NCBI GenBank assembly: GCA_026413255.1
Contig: JAOCZO010000022.1
Location: 124,001 to 188,000, forward strand
Reading direction: 5' to 3'
Length of the DNA: 64,000 nucleotides
From: Fereydounia khargensis
Taxonomy: Eukaryota > Basidiomycota > Ustilaginomycetes > Urocystidales > Fereydouniaceae
A model generated the notes under the pieces. The model was not told the origin of the DNA. It worked only from the letters and a program-made list of their open reading frames with translations, and made no database searches. This document shows positions 1-11,008 of the stretch, in pieces. The first letter of the stretch is position 1; each line of letters begins with the position of its first letter. The position numbers and the translations under genes were made by a program.

Positions 1-563
1 CGCTGTCGTGGTGTATCCTCGTCGTCATCGGCATCTTTGAGTACCCAAGTGCGGACCCACTGAGCACGGGCGAAGCAGCGGTCGGAACAGAATGTATCTC
101 TGTCACCTGGACGCTCCGTGGTGTTTCGGTACACCTCCTTTCTCGCCAGGGAGATGCGGTACTTTCCCATCTGTTTGGACACGGGGGCGTCGTTCTCACA
201 TGGCGGATATGGGCATGTTCCTGCGAGGTAGCGTTCGTGTAGAACCTGTAGCCACGATGAAGGGCCGAGGTACGTCAGAGCCCTCTTGAGCTCCTCCAAC
301 GTCACGGGGCGCAGTGAACCTAGCCCAATCAAACGCTCTTGCCACCGCAGTGTTACCGCTTGCCGCGTCTGGTTACTCAGGATGCTGGAAGTCAGCAACT
401 GCACATCCGTAGGCGCGACTGAACCTGAGGCTACGAGCGCAGCTCCAACAGACCCATCGTTCTCTTTCACCTTGAGCGACGCCGCCGAGCCCGGAACGCG
501 GGCCTCGTCCAGCCCCTTGCCGCCTCGTCGCTTGCTGCTCTCGGCTGGTGCAGTGGAGGCCAT
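1..563 (-). CDS. RTR1: RNA polymerase II CTD phosphatase Rtr1/RPAP2 family, partial (N-terminal part)
   Basis: The frame is open from the ATG at 563 down to base 1, about 187 codons, with the C-terminus outside the window. The family removes phosphate from Ser5 of the Pol II C-terminal repeat and helps Pol II import. A variable, basic and Ala-rich N-terminus of about 60 residues leads into the zinc-binding domain. The first cysteine pair is CPYPPC at roughly residues 115-120. The second is FCSDRCF near residues 160-166, followed by the family's hydrophobic WVRTWVL stretch. The spacing fits the Rtr1 C-X4-C...C-X3-C zinc site. The start is the first ATG after an upstream region with no coding signal. 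No intron is needed in the visible part. The family call rests on the zinc motif and the flanking sequence. Confidence 0.85.
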   Translation of the reverse strand, partial: MASTAPAESSKRRGGKGLDEARVPGSAASLKVKENDGSVGAALVASGSVAPTDVQLLTSSILSNQTRQAVTLRWQERLIGLGSLRPVTLEELKRALTYLGPSSWLQVLHERYLAGTCPYPPCENDAPVSKQMGKYRISLARKEVYRNTTERPGDRDTFCSDRCFARAQWVRTWVLKDADDDEDTPRQ

Positions 564-891
564 CGTGCCCTTTCCCAGCTGGCGCTACTTGCTGTCTCAG
601 GTGGTGGCAAGAGGTGGAAAGGCAAGATTGGCGCTGCACGTGTCAAATGAGTGTCACGTTTCCACTTTCCGCCCATTTTTTTCGAGAAACGCAATTTAGG
701 CTGAGCAGACCCTGAATTTCAAGCATGCTATGGAAACACGACCGACTGAGCACATCCCCATCTCTTCACCATCAGGACCTCTCCCCTCATACACTTCTAC
801 AGATCAAATCATTGAAATTGTAAGGAACAAGTGTGCTCTGTGCAACTTTGGCTTAGTCCACGATACAATGTCAAGTGAGGGGCCCTGGTAT
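564..891. other. Intergenic region, RTR1 upstream and ACBP 3' flank
   Basis: This 328-base gap holds the upstream region of the RTR1 homologue and the 3' flank of the acyl-CoA-binding protein gene. I see no further coding or RNA signal. Confidence 0.6.
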
Positions 892-1434
892 TTAGGCAGC
901 GTTGATATCCTCAATGTGCTTGGCTGAGTCGCCAGCGTCTGTTGAGAGGGCGAGTGGTCAGCTATGCAGCACTAGAAGATTAAGACGGCTTTCCGATTTG
1001 AATTGAAATACTTACCCTTGTTCTTCTCGAGGATGGCAAGGAGAGCATCAACGTACTCCTTCTGGGCTTCCTCCTTGGACTTGCCCTCGTTCTTCTTCCA
1101 GGCGTCCCACTTGTACTTGCCAGTCAAGTCTGTTGTCATCATGGAGAGAGTGTGAAAACGTCAATGGCCGCCTGAATGGAGGCAATAGATTCGATTGATG
1201 CAGACTCACCAAACATGCCGGGGCGCGAGGTGTTGACATCACCAACGGTAGCCTGCTTGTAGCTGCAGAAGAGGGTGATGAATTTGTCAGGATCAGACGC
1301 CGTGACATGTCTTGCTTTGGATCGACTTACAGGCCGTAGAAGACGAGCTGCTCGTCCTGGGAGGGCTGGACGGGGCCGTCCTTGGGGAGAGAGCCGACGA
1401 TGGCAACAGCCTTGTTGAACTTGGCCTCAGACAT
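892..1434 (-). CDS. ACB1: Acyl-CoA-binding protein
   Basis: Four exons, 1331-1434, 1210-1262, 1016-1129 and 892-938, join in frame to give 105 residues; every intron is GT-AG. The protein binds medium- and long-chain acyl-CoA esters in the cytosol and supplies them to lipid metabolism. Visible family marks are FNKAVAIV near the N-terminus, then QLVFYGLYKQATVGDVN, and then GKYKWDAWKKNEGKSKEEA followed by YVDALL. The YKQAT helix and the KWDAW stretch with its lysine are the acyl-CoA-binding core. The protein is somewhat longer than the usual 86-90 residues because of a short C-terminal tail (DAGDSAKHIEDINAA). It is divergent to the SWI/SNF subunit gene, with 767 bases between the starts. Confidence 0.95.
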
Positions 1435-2201
1435 GATGAATGTGGTATTAGTCTAAAGATTTAAGACGGTGATGGGAGAAACGAGGAAGAAGGTGATGGT
1501 GGAGCGAAGGCAAGCCCTGTTGGATGTAGTACACTCGACTAAGGTCGGCCTGCACCGCTGTTGGGCATCTACTCCCCGCGGCCAGTCTCCCCGCTCTCTC
1601 TCTTTCTCTCACCTCTCTCGGTCAGTGGAGGTTGCGAATGGCTTTGGGTTGGGATCAGAGAGACACACACACGCACGCGGCAGATTGGTGATTGGTCCGG
1701 GCGCATGACGGCATCTGTTGGGCTGCTGCGCTGCTGGGCTCTGCCGCTGCGAGTTGGGTTGGGTTGGGTTGGGGTAGCGTGAAAGTGACGCACAGACAGC
1801 CGGTCAATCGGTCAGTCGGCTAGACTGGATTGGACCTGAAATCTTCTCGGACGAGTGTAGATTTCCGATCACCCTCTCGACACTCGACACGACTCAGCAC
1901 TCAGTGAAGGGAGGCAAGAGACGCATCCCATCCACGCGCGCGCGTTCTCCTTCCTTTCTCAGTTTGCCGAGGATTTCGCATCCCGATCCACACCGTCCTT
2001 GCATGCTTCTCTGCTACTGACCGACTGACACACTGCAGCATATCGCCACGCATAGCAGCTCAGCCCTTGGCAGCATTCGGTAGTCACAAGCAAGCAGTTC
2101 CCGATATCGAAATCCAATCGGGTGTTCAGCCAGCAACACGTCGCGCAAGCCGTGTCCCGTTCCCGTGCGTCTGCTGTCCCTTTTCAAAGATTCAAGGCGC
2201 G
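1435..2201. promoter_or_regulatory. Divergent promoter region, ACBP / SWI-SNF subunit
   Basis: The two ATGs face away from each other, so both promoters must lie here. The region holds a short G/T tandem run (GGGTT units, about 1754-1775), a CA/CG-rich patch near 1663-1680 and pyrimidine-rich stretches. No supported gene lies inside. Confidence 0.5.
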
Positions 2202-4385
2202 ATGGGTGTCGACGACACCAAACAAGCTTCTGCTTCCGCTTCTGCTTCTGCTTGTGCACCTGCAGCTCCCTCCCCTTCTTCCCATCCACCCCTGCAACAA
2301 CACCAGGGTCCACGCACTCCCATCTATCCCCCTTCCTCTCACTTGCACAGTCCTGCCTACCGCTCACCCTCGACTCCCGTACGACCCCATCCGCCTGGCA
2401 CTCCCCTCAGGCCGACAGCTCAGTCACAGTACCGCCCCGTCGCACATCCTCAAGCCAATCCGGCTCTTCTCGACGCTCGCTTCCAAGCAGCCCAGCAGCA
2501 ACAGCAGCAGCATCATCACCACCAGCCACACCAGCCTCTGGCCTACCACCAGGCTCTGCGTCCACCCGTCTGGGCTCAGTCTCCCGTAAACCAGCGCTTT
2601 CCATCCGGCTGGCAACCTCACCCCCAGGGCCATCAGACACCCGCCAGCCTCATCTCTGTGGGGGCAGTCAGGCCTAATACCAGTTCCGTTACGACCACTT
2701 ACCCGCTCCAGCACGGCCCAGGCACCAACCATACTCAGCAGCATTTCTATCGACCAGCGATGGAGAATCCAGCCCACATGCAGGCACAGGCACAAGCACA
2801 AGCACAAGCCCAGGCTCAGGCTCAGGCGCATGCACAGGCGCAACAGCAGGCTCACCAAGCAATCCAGACTTTGAGACGCAAGAACGCTCAGGATGTCCTC
2901 GTTGGACAGGGCTTCCGCGGCCTTAAGCGAGGGCGTCCCACCGACCGCAGCTTGCCTCCCTCACTCAAGAGGCAGGTGCCCGAGTCTGCCTTCTACGCTG
3001 ACCTCCAGCGCATGGAGAAGAACCTCGACTGGACCGTAGCAAGGAAGCGAGCCGAACTTACCGATGCCCTTTCCCGACCTCCTAAGATTAAGCGCACCTT
3101 GCGAATCTTCCTCAGCAACACATGCGCCAATCAGCCTTTCCAGCAGCAGGACAAGAACAAGGAAAAGGAAACTCCTGCCCCGACGAACGAAGCTGATGCA
3201 GAGGCGCCCACGGAGGCTCAAGATGCCGCCGTAGCAGACGGTGCTGCCGAGGGTGACGCAGTTCCATCATGGACTCTCAGGATCGAAGGACGACTACTGG
3301 AGCCTTCGTTCAAGTCGCGCGCCAACACGGCTCTCAGCGCCCAGGCGAGCATCAACCGCACAGGTGCCCAGAAGTTTAGCAACCTGATCAAGAGCTGCGT
3401 CGTGGAGCTTCAGCGTGACCCCGCTCTTTACCCGGACGGCAGCAACATTGTCGAATGGCACAGGCCCACGCCAAGCGTCGCCCCTGCGAGCGGAATGCAG
3501 GCTGGCGGTGGTGCGGGTGGCCTCGGAGGCACACAGGGCCTCGAAGCGCCTCTAGTTGCCAGCGCGGAACCTGCGCTTGATGGATTCGAGATCAAGCGGA
3601 AGGGGTCCGTGCCGACCAAGGTCAAGATTGTTCTCTACCCCGCGTACACGCCCGAGCGGTACTCTCTTTCGCCTGAACTCGCGACACTACTCGACATTCG
3701 CGAGGAGACACGGGCTGGCGTAATCTCTGCACTCTGGACATACGTCAAGGAGCGCAAGCTTCTAGATGAGCAAGACCGACGCCGCATCAAATGTGACCCG
3801 CCGCTACGGGCTCTGTTCAAGACGGACGTGATCAACTTCCACCACATTCCAGAAGTCGTCAACCGTTTCCTGCATCCACCGCAACCTGTCGTGCTCGAGT
3901 ATCACGTGCGCACCGATAAGGCAGAGTACAAGCACCCTACCGCGTACGACGTCGAGCTGGACATGGAGGACCTCGCCATCCGCCAGAAGCAGCACAAAGT
4001 GCTCTCGCAGTTTGACGCGAACGACGAGCGGAGCAAGCAGATTGCCGAGCTGGACGACCGGATCGCCCAGGCAGCAGCTACGATCCGCAACCGTGCAGCC
4101 GCGCGCGACTTCCTCGCCTCGTTTGCCAAGGACCCGCAAAACCATCTGCGCACATGGATCGCAAGCCAGTCGCGCGACCTCGACGCCATCCTGGGCAACA
4201 ACCCGACTCCAGGTGCGGCGGGTATTGGCGCCACATTCACAACAGAGGAGATGCGCCGCGCCGAAACGTTCCGCGGTAACTGGGTAGACGAGGCTGTCAT
4301 CGTAAACGAGAGCCAGCGTCTCGCGGAGCGCCTACGCGAGCTGCAGGGACAACTTGCTACCGGTAACCCTCCTCCTGGCCCTTGA
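2202..4385 (+). CDS. SNF12: SWI/SNF or RSC subunit, Snf12/Rsc6/SMARCD (BAF60) family
   Basis: A single exon of 727 residues. I chose the ATG at 2202 (MGVDDTK); the 45 upstream in-frame codons have no ATG start. The N-terminal 300 residues are low-complexity, rich in Pro, Gln, Ala and His, with an Ala-Gln dipeptide tract near residues 193-218. The conserved core begins at about residue 265 (FYADLQRMEKNLDWTVARKR) and runs through KIKRTLRIFLSNTC. The SWIB/MDM2 domain lies at about residues 483-560 (YSLSPELATLLDI, then GVISALWTYVKERKLLD, then CDPPLRALF). The order, long N-terminus, SMARCD core, then SWIB and a helical C-terminus, is that of BAF60 proteins, which are core subunits of nuclear chromatin-remodelling complexes. 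Rsc6 is a paralogue in the same family, so the exact orthologue (Snf12 or Rsc6) is not settled. Confidence 0.92.
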   Translation: MGVDDTKQASASASASACAPAAPSPSSHPPLQQHQGPRTPIYPPSSHLHSPAYRSPSTPVRPHPPGTPLRPTAQSQYRPVAHPQANPALLDARFQAAQQQQQQHHHHQPHQPLAYHQALRPPVWAQSPVNQRFPSGWQPHPQGHQTPASLISVGAVRPNTSSVTTTYPLQHGPGTNHTQQHFYRPAMENPAHMQAQAQAQAQAQAQAQAHAQAQQQAHQAIQTLRRKNAQDVLVGQGFRGLKRGRPTDRSLPPSLKRQVPESAFYADLQRMEKNLDWTVARKRAELTDALSRPPKIKRTLRIFLSNTCANQPFQQQDKNKEKETPAPTNEADAEAPTEAQDAAVADGAAEGDAVPSWTLRIEGRLLEPSFKSRANTALSAQASINRTGAQKFSNLIKSCVVELQRDPALYPDGSNIVEWHRPTPSVAPASGMQAGGGAGGLGGTQGLEAPLVASAEPALDGFEIKRKGSVPTKVKIVLYPAYTPERYSLSPELATLLDIREETRAGVISALWTYVKERKLLDEQDRRRIKCDPPLRALFKTDVINFHHIPEVVNRFLHPPQPVVLEYHVRTDKAEYKHPTAYDVELDMEDLAIRQKQHKVLSQFDANDERSKQIAELDDRIAQAAATIRNRAAARDFLASFAKDPQNHLRTWIASQSRDLDAILGNNPTPGAAGIGATFTTEEMRRAETFRGNWVDEAVIVNESQRLAERLRELQGQLATGNPPPGP

Positions 4386-4525
4386 ATTGAACACTTACAC
4401 CGCTCCCTTCCCTTTCCTTGTACTTGTACTACTTCGCCTCTGTGCGCAAAGTTGCCCTTTCAACCGAAACCAATCAAATATCATGTCTGTGGGCCACTGC
4501 TCTTAATTGATTCGTATGGGCAGAC

Positions 4526-6012
4526 TTAGTTGAACTTGACAAATGCAGATGCGTAAGAGACGGAGCTGTCGCGGGGAGAGATGCATTCGCTGCTTTGCTG
4601 TTACCGGTGTCAGCACAACTCGATGGGACAGAGGGCAGTGAGGATGACTTACCTCGTAACGAGTAAAGCGGCATTCCGACTTGACCTTATTGTTCTCCTC
4701 AAGGTGAGCCAGCGCACCCAGGAGCACGCCGATCGGGTGGCGACCACAGACTGTATTCTTAGTCTGCCTAATGTAAGACGCGAACGCATCCCGTGCTGCT
4801 GGCGCCGAAACGCTGCCTCCTTCGTACGGGTGTGTGATGGCCATCATACCCTCGTTGTCCAGTGCCCGGATCGACTCGTGGATCGGCGTGGACGAGTACG
4901 ATGATGGAGACGATCTTGCCGATAGCGACGTGGCTGCAGCGTCAGGAGAAGGGCGATAGTACGTGTAGCTAAAGCGGGAGCCCCTGCGAGTAGAATCAAG
5001 GGGGTCAGTAATCCCCTCTCCAATGTTTCATGCATCGACGCTGAAGCTTGCTCACCAGTGGCAAAAGTCGCTCGATACTACGAAAAAGTTCTTGGAATCT
5101 AGAAGGTAAGGTGCAAGGATTTTGCCGAAATGGTTCTCCTTGGCGGTCGAGATGGCCCCTACCATGATGGGGACGACTTTGATATTGCAACTAGAGGCCA
5201 GCATGGATCAGCGAATTTGATTGGCAGCGTTGGGATCTGTTTGTAAGCATGCTCACCCCTCAAATGTCTTGTAGATGTATGGAAGATGCATCTCGAGACT
5301 GTGTTCATCTTCGTCTGCTCCTTGCGACATGAATGAAAACTCTCCCGAAGCCTTAAGCTCGGCAATGGCTGTCCAAAGATGATGTCAGATCAGCTTGATG
5401 AGAGAGTTATAACAAGAGTGGACTGCTCACTTTCTTTGTCGATAGCGAGGTTTCCGATGGGTGTCTCGTACTCGTCGCATTGAGACAAGGCACAGCCATC
5501 AAGGTAGACATGGTGTGATGGACCAAGGATGAACACTCGCTCACTGACAGTCGAGCACTTGAGTCAGTGAATGATAAAGGTAGATTGCCCATCTTTTCAT
5601 GTTGCTCACATATTTGTCGTATCGATGCACTTGTAGGCCCATGCTGCAGCTGGACCAGAATACGAATAGCCAGCATGGCTGATCAAAGAGTCAAGAAGAT
5701 GAGCAGCTGCCGAGGAAAGTCTACGATTGCTTGAGCGATTACTCACGGCCCAATGATGGCTTTGCAGCCCTTGACAGGAAGCTGGAAAACCTCGCCGTTT
5801 CCATTCCTGTCCGCTACGGACTGCGGAAATGGGACGTTGCTCTGATCGACCGCGCTAAGCCATTGAGAGAGCGACTTGTCAAGCTTGGGACCTAGAGGGG
5901 ACGGGTTAGTATGGGGCCACGCTCCTTCTTCGGACTCGTAATGAGATAAGAACTCACCATCATCAGTGTACCAGCTACCTGCGTGGGAAGCCGCTCTGAT
6001 TTTCGGAGCCAT
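4526..6012 (-). CDS. MEMO1 family protein
   Basis: Eight exons: 5958-6012, 5891-5747, 5678-5610, 5543-5431, 5368-5257, 5190-5056, 4983-4653 and 4597-4526. They join in frame through GT-AG introns to give 343 residues. The family resembles class III extradiol dioxygenases and is linked to redox, copper and iron handling; human MEMO1 acts downstream of ErbB2. Diagnostic stretches in order are [11 protein letters not shown] at the N-terminus, [79 protein letters not shown] and the C-terminal [13 protein letters not shown]. The conserved histidines and the CGRHPIG cysteine are all present. A Ser/Ala-rich insert follows the YYRPS segment and makes the protein about 45 residues longer than human MEMO1. 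The gene is divergent to uS3. Confidence 0.95.
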
Positions 6013-6734
6013 GCTTGATGGAAAGTTGTCCTCTTGGACGATGCTGAATGGATGGAGAGTGACTAGGTAGTGATACAGAGACTGAGAGAAGAGCGGGACC
6101 AGCTAGCCCCTAGACCACTTGTGTCGTGCGCAGCAAGCGGAGAGCTGCTAATCGTGTCATGGGGGCTGAGACTCAGGCTATGTAGGGCTCGGGCCACGCT
6201 AAACCATTGAGCCGCCTAGCCAGGCCTGGCTTGGTTTGGCTTGCAAGTGACGCCCAAAGCGTTGCATTTCGCGCCATGCCTCCACTTGTCATGCCAGTCA
6301 GTCTGCTGGACCCACGCTTTTTTGGAAAAGGGATGCAGGGTTGCAATGGCCCGTGCATATGTCAAAGGAAGCAGATCATGAATCGGTGATGGTCGCGTCT
6401 CCTCCCCGATCCAAGTGATTCGCACGAAAGTCTCGAGATTGCATCACGTGAATGGGTTCTGCAGTTCTGAAATTTGGTCGGCCGAGGTCCTCTCGAGGCG
6501 CGACAGCGCGCACCGTAAACCTGGTGCGTAGGAATTTCCCAGCCAAACAGATCCCGTGCCCCAAAACCAGAGCGAGCCAGACAGCTTGGACAAGGCCTCA
6601 GAGAGAGCCAGCCCGTTGACCCCGCCTGTGCTGCGCAGATACAGTGAGCAGAGTGGCCGAGTCCCAGCGAACTGAGTCAAGTTGGTCTGCAGCTCCGGTC
6701 TGTCTCCCGTCGTCCACCAACCAACTACATCAAG
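6013..6734. promoter_or_regulatory. Divergent promoter region, MEMO1 / ribosomal protein uS3
   Basis: 722 bases separate the two starts. The uS3 side holds the two-part ribosomal-protein promoter module listed at 6445-6516. I see no gene inside. Confidence 0.55.
6445..6516 (+). promoter_or_regulatory. Candidate ribosomal-protein promoter module, uS3 copy
   Basis: A CACGTG box at 6445-6450 is followed by an A/T-rich stretch (AGTTCTGAAATTTGG). Next comes GGCCGAGGTCCTCTCGAGG at 6480-6498 and AGCGCGCACCGT at 6505-6516. The same elements recur in the same order, orientation and near-equal spacing upstream of eL38 (55965-56038). The module sits about 220-290 bases before the uS3 ATG. CACGTG is the known Cbf1-type site of several fungal ribosomal-protein promoters. 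The rest of the module is inferred from the match between the two loci. Confidence 0.65.
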
Positions 6735-8062
6735 ATGTCCGCCGCCAACATCTCCAAGAAGAGGAAGGTTAGTCTACACGATCGCAAACAGCCAACAGCG
6801 CCACAACGACAACTCCATCCGACGACTTGCTCCAACATGAACATCTGCCTTTGGCCGAGAGGGGGGGGGGGGGAAGACGCTTATGGGAAATAGGAAAGGA
6901 GGGCCGACGAGCCTTAGCCTTCGTATAATCGTGCGCTTTCCCACAGGAATATCGACTGGGATACGGAGGAGGAGGTTTGGTTGGACATGACAGAAGAAAG
7001 TTGCCTGTCTAGGGAGCCATTCAGACGGAAGCAGGAAGATTTCTAGATGGCTCAGGATGAACGTATCCACAATCTTGAAACGATCCTACTGCTATCCTGA
7101 TGTTTTCACGTCGAGGGATCCAGCACATCAGGTGATTTGTGGAAACAGGTGGTGGCGATGGAAAGGAGGGTGCGGCAGCTCATGTTCATGTCGACAAGCA
7201 AGCGATCGCCACAATCTGCACCAGGCCTGTTCAGCAGTCGGACTGGAGTTGTTGTCATGGCCTTGAAACATCATCGAGGTTCTTCGCTTGCCCGTTAGTC
7301 CGTTACTGACTCGGACTACTCTTCTATCTTGATCCTTCACAGTTTGTCGCTGACGGTGTTTTCGCCGCCGAGCTCAACGAGTTCTTCACTCGTGAGCTTT
7401 CCGAGGAGGGATACTCGGGATGCGAGGTCCGTGTCACGCACGCCCGCACTGAGATCATCATCCGTGCCACCCACACCCAGGAGGTTCTTGGTGACAAGGG
7501 CCGCCGCATCCGTGAGCTCACCGCTCTCGTCCAGAAGCGTTTCCGCTTCCCCGAGAACTCGCTCGAGCTCTACGCCGAGAAGGTCCAGAACCGTGGTCTC
7601 CACGCCGTCGCCCAGTGCGAGTCGCTCAGGTACAAGCTCCTCGGTGGTCTTGCCGTCCGACGTGCCGCCTACGGTGTCCTCCGCTTCGTTATGGAGTCGG
7701 GCGCCAAGGGTTGCGAGGTCATCATCTCGGGCAAGCTCCGTGCTGCCCGTGCCAAGTCGATGAAGTTCACCGACGGCTTCATGATCCACTCCGGTCAGCC
7801 CGTTCGCGAGTTCGTTGACGAGGCCGTCCGCCACGTTCTGATGAAGCAGGGTGTTCTCGGCATCAAGGTCAAGATCATGGCTGGTACCGACATGTCCGGC
7901 CAGGCTGGCAAGGCCAAGCCCCTCCCTGACGCCATCACCATCCTTGAGCCCAAGGAGGAGGCCCCCATCACCGCCCCTGTCTCCGAGTCGCGACAGGCGC
8001 CTGCTGAGGTTGCCGCCCCTGCTGCCGCTCAGGAGGCTGCCCCCGCTGAGGTTCAGGCCTAA
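6735..8062 (+). CDS. RPS3: 40S ribosomal protein uS3 (RPS3)
   Basis: Two exons, 6735-6767 and 7343-8062, give 250 residues ([11 protein letters not shown], then [19 protein letters not shown]). The protein forms part of the mRNA entry channel of the small subunit. The KH domain is clear, from [20 protein letters not shown] through [18 protein letters not shown] at about residues 40-80. The C-terminal uS3 domain includes [37 protein letters not shown]. The tail is rich in Ala, Pro and Glu, as in other fungi. The intron is 575 bases, long for this window, and contains a run of 13 G (6861-6873). Codon use is strongly biased to C-ending codons, as expected for high expression. Confidence 0.98.
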
Positions 8063-9951
8063 GCGTCCTTTTCCCCTATCGCCCACTCCCATCCCCTTTC
8101 CCCTATCCCCCCCTTTGGTTTCGGTTCCCTGATCACCCATTTTGGCCTATGACCAGCACACGCATCTTGTATTAAGCAAGTTCAACCATCTAGCTGTAGG
8201 GAGATTCTTGTCTCTCTACGAACTTGCGCAGTTCTGCCATCCTACAGGTAACTGCGTAAGCAAAATGTCATGCCTTAGCGCTATGCCAAAGTGACCCATG
8301 CTTGAAGATCTGTGTTTAAAATGGATGGCTCTGTTCTTCCTTGCTTGCTTTAGCTCTTTGATTGGTTCTTTTCAGGATGCGGTGATTGTCGTTCATGGCC
8401 CGATCATGTCCCAAATGTCGCTATGTCTGACGATGCATGCACGATGTCGCTCGTTTTGTTCCCGTGCGAGTCGTCAAATGCATTCAGTTTGATCCGGTTC
8501 TGATCAGTTGGAAAGGGCAGCGATGGATACGACTGCGGCTATGTCCATTAGAAATGCAGGCTGTAAGCCCAGCTTCAAGTGGTCGCACGACCATTTCAAT
8601 AGAAACCGAAGACTTCTAATCTCGAGAAGAAATGAAAGTTTAAATAGTGCAGCGTCACGCGGTTGGCCCAATCACAGCGGCGGGCAAGGGAAAAATTTGC
8701 AAGGGGACGAAGGGGAATGAAAAGGAAAAAAAAAAGAGGGTCAGAGGCAACGCATTCGGTCGGTTGCGCAGAAGCAAGGTCACCACAGCAGCAGCAGTAG
8801 CCGGCTCGGCTGGGCTGGCTCCAGTGACTTGGGCTGGGATGGCCCGCCTGTTCTGGCGCAAGAAGGAATGAGTGGCCGAGTGTGGTCGCATGCCTTCCCG
8901 CAAGTCTTCCTGCGCAAGTGCGGCTGCAACAGCGACTGCGGGTGCCTTGACCACAAGAGAAGGAAAGTAGCAGGGAGAAAGGCCACACAGTCAGTCAGCC
9001 AGCCAGCCAGCCCTTAGCCAGTCAATTCGCCCAGCGAGACAAGCCGACCGCCCGGTTGAGAGTGAGAGCAAGCAAGATCACAGTCAGTCAGTCCCCTCTT
9101 CTCATTCCCTGGTCCTTTTGACTGGCCCTCCCTTCTCTTCGCAAGTCTGCCCTGCCCTGCCCAGCCAGAGAGAGAGCAGCCAGAGCCCATCCGCGTCCCG
9201 CCGCGTCCCAGTGCCTTCTTCGTCGCACGTCTCGCTGGTCATTCCACTCTACCTACACCACACTCCTCTACCCGTATTCAGCACCAGAAGGAAACCCGGT
9301 CCTTGTCACCTACCCTTCTCTCGGTCGCCAACTCCCCTCACAGGCTCCGGATCCCCCTTTTTCGGTTCGTGTCCAAGCATCTCTCCACCTTTTCACCGCC
9401 TCTTTGATCTTTCGAGCCGCACTCTCTTCTAAACCGCACCGTCTTTTCTTTCTTCTTCTCTTTCTCTTCTCATCTGCCATCGAATCTTTGCAAACTATCA
9501 AACAGGTCCTTTCTTCTCTCAACCTTTCACCAGAGGGTAAGTACCAGCACAGATAAGACGCAAAGAAGCGCCTTGGACTCTTCAGGAAATGCTGTACGCA
9601 AGCATTTTTCAACTTGCAAACCGTTGGATGCCTCTTCCGGACATCCACACGATTGCATCGATCAGTGCTCGTCTATCTTCACGGATGTTGCATTCGTGGA
9701 TGTCTTTCGATTGCAAGCTGCGAGCAAAGGATCCGACGACCTCGACTTGGTCAACTTTTTCTCTCTTTTAAAGTTGATCCCGAGTCTCGATCTCCGAAGC
9801 CTTCGGATGCAATCAAGCTTTCTTCTTTTTGCAATATTCCGGCTCAAGACTGTCAGCTCAGATCACTTACACTAACTTGCAACTCTTTTCACCATCCTCG
9901 TTCTTTGTCCGACAACAGCCCACGCCCAATCGGTAAAGTCGACCGCACGTC
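8063..9951. other. Intergenic region with STM1 leader
   Basis: The 1.9 kb holds the uS3 3' region and the STM1 promoter and leader. Short tandem CAGTCAGT/CCAGCCAG runs lie near 8987-9020, and pyrimidine-rich leader sequence runs from about 9100. No supported gene was found. A likely 5' UTR intron is listed separately. Confidence 0.5.
9537..9918 (+). other. Probable 5' UTR intron of the Stm1-like gene
   Basis: A strong donor (GTAAGTACC) at 9537 follows a pyrimidine-rich leader. A good acceptor (CCGACAACAG) ends at 9918, 33 bases before the ATG at 9952. The enclosed 382 bases have stops in all forward frames near the junctions. The exact donor is inferred. Confidence 0.5.
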
Positions 9952-11008
9952 ATGTCGGTCGCAAGCAGAAACCCCTTCCAGCTCCTTGGTGGTGAGTAAT
10001 GTTCCAGACTCCAATCTATACGTCACTATCGAACTAGCCGGCCAATACGAGGCACATGCCAATAGTGGTACCATCCCCCAATGCGTTCGACACAATTTTA
10101 TTCACGATCATTATGGAACAATCCACTGACTCTTTTCCCCTCACCGTGTCACAGACGACGGCGACGACAACAACGCCCCTGTCGCCGCCAAGGCCCCCGT
10201 TAAGGCCCCTGCCGCCCAGCAGCCCCCCCGCAACATCCCCGGTGCTGGCCAGAAGTCCGCTCCTCGTGCTTCCCAGGCTCCCCGTGGTGCCCGTGGTGGT
10301 GCCCGTGCTGCCGTTGACCCTACCGCCGACGAGACCAAGGACTCCCGAGGTGGCCGCCCTCGTGGTGAGCCCCGTGGCCGTGGCCGCGGCCGTGGTGGCC
10401 GTGAGGGCCGAGGCCGTGCCTTCGACCGTCACTCGCAGACCGACCGTGTCGACTCGCAGAAGAACCTCCACCAGGGATGGGGCGGTGACGACGGCAAGCG
10501 TGAGCTCGACAACGAGAAGAAGGCCGAGGCCGACGCCAAGGCTGAGGGCACTGAGGCCAACGGCGCTCCCGCTGAGGCTGAGCCCGTCGCTGTCGAGGCC
10601 GAGGAGGAGGAGAAGACTCTGACCCTCGACGAGTACCTCGCCGCTCAGGCCGAGAAGCGCGCCAACCTTGGCGCCCCCAAGCCCCGTGAGACCAAGACCG
10701 ACGACAGCGCCTGGTCCAACTTTGGTGTCAAGGTTGAGAAGAACACCGGCGACGACTACTTTGCCGCCAAGAAGACCGAGAAGACTCGTGCTCGCACCCA
10801 GAAGGAGGGCAAGCAGCTCCTCGAGATTGAGCAGCGATTCGACCCCCCTCCCAGCAGCTTCCGAGGCCGTGGCGGCCGTGGTGGCCCCCGTGGTGGTCGC
10901 GGTGGTGACCGGGGCTCGAGCCGTGGCGGCCAGCGTGGCCGTGGCGGCCGTGGCAACAACGCCAGCGTCAACCTCGCTGACCAGTCTGCCTTCCCCTCGC
11001 TGTCCTAA
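9952..11008 (+). CDS. STM1: Stm1-like ribosome-binding protein, HABP4/SERBP1 domain
   Basis: Two exons, 9952-9991 and 10155-11008, give 297 residues. The N-terminus, MSVASRNPFQLLG then DDGDD, is typical of Stm1 proteins. Next comes an RGG-rich arginine patch (RGRGRGRGGREGRGRAFDRHS), then the hyaluronan/mRNA-binding core with KNLHQGWGGDDGKREL and EKTLTLDEYLAAQAEKRANL at about residues 125-195. The C-terminus has a second RGG box (about residues 250-285) and ends in SVNLADQSAFPSLS. Family members bind inactive 80S ribosomes and preserve them in starvation; animal SERBP1 also binds mRNA. The gene lies 1.9 kb after uS3 in the same direction. Strong codon bias suggests high expression. Confidence 0.93.

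Noticed and set aside
1754-1775. GGGTT tandem run, telomere-like
   Set aside because: Only a few units, internal, and not the TTAGGG unit; best seen as a simple repeat.
2067-2201. Longer N-terminus of the SWI/SNF subunit
   Set aside because: The 45 upstream codons begin without ATG and have no family resemblance.
7337-8140. 267-codon open frame antisense to uS3
   Set aside because: A mirror of the C-ending codon bias in uS3; no conserved features.
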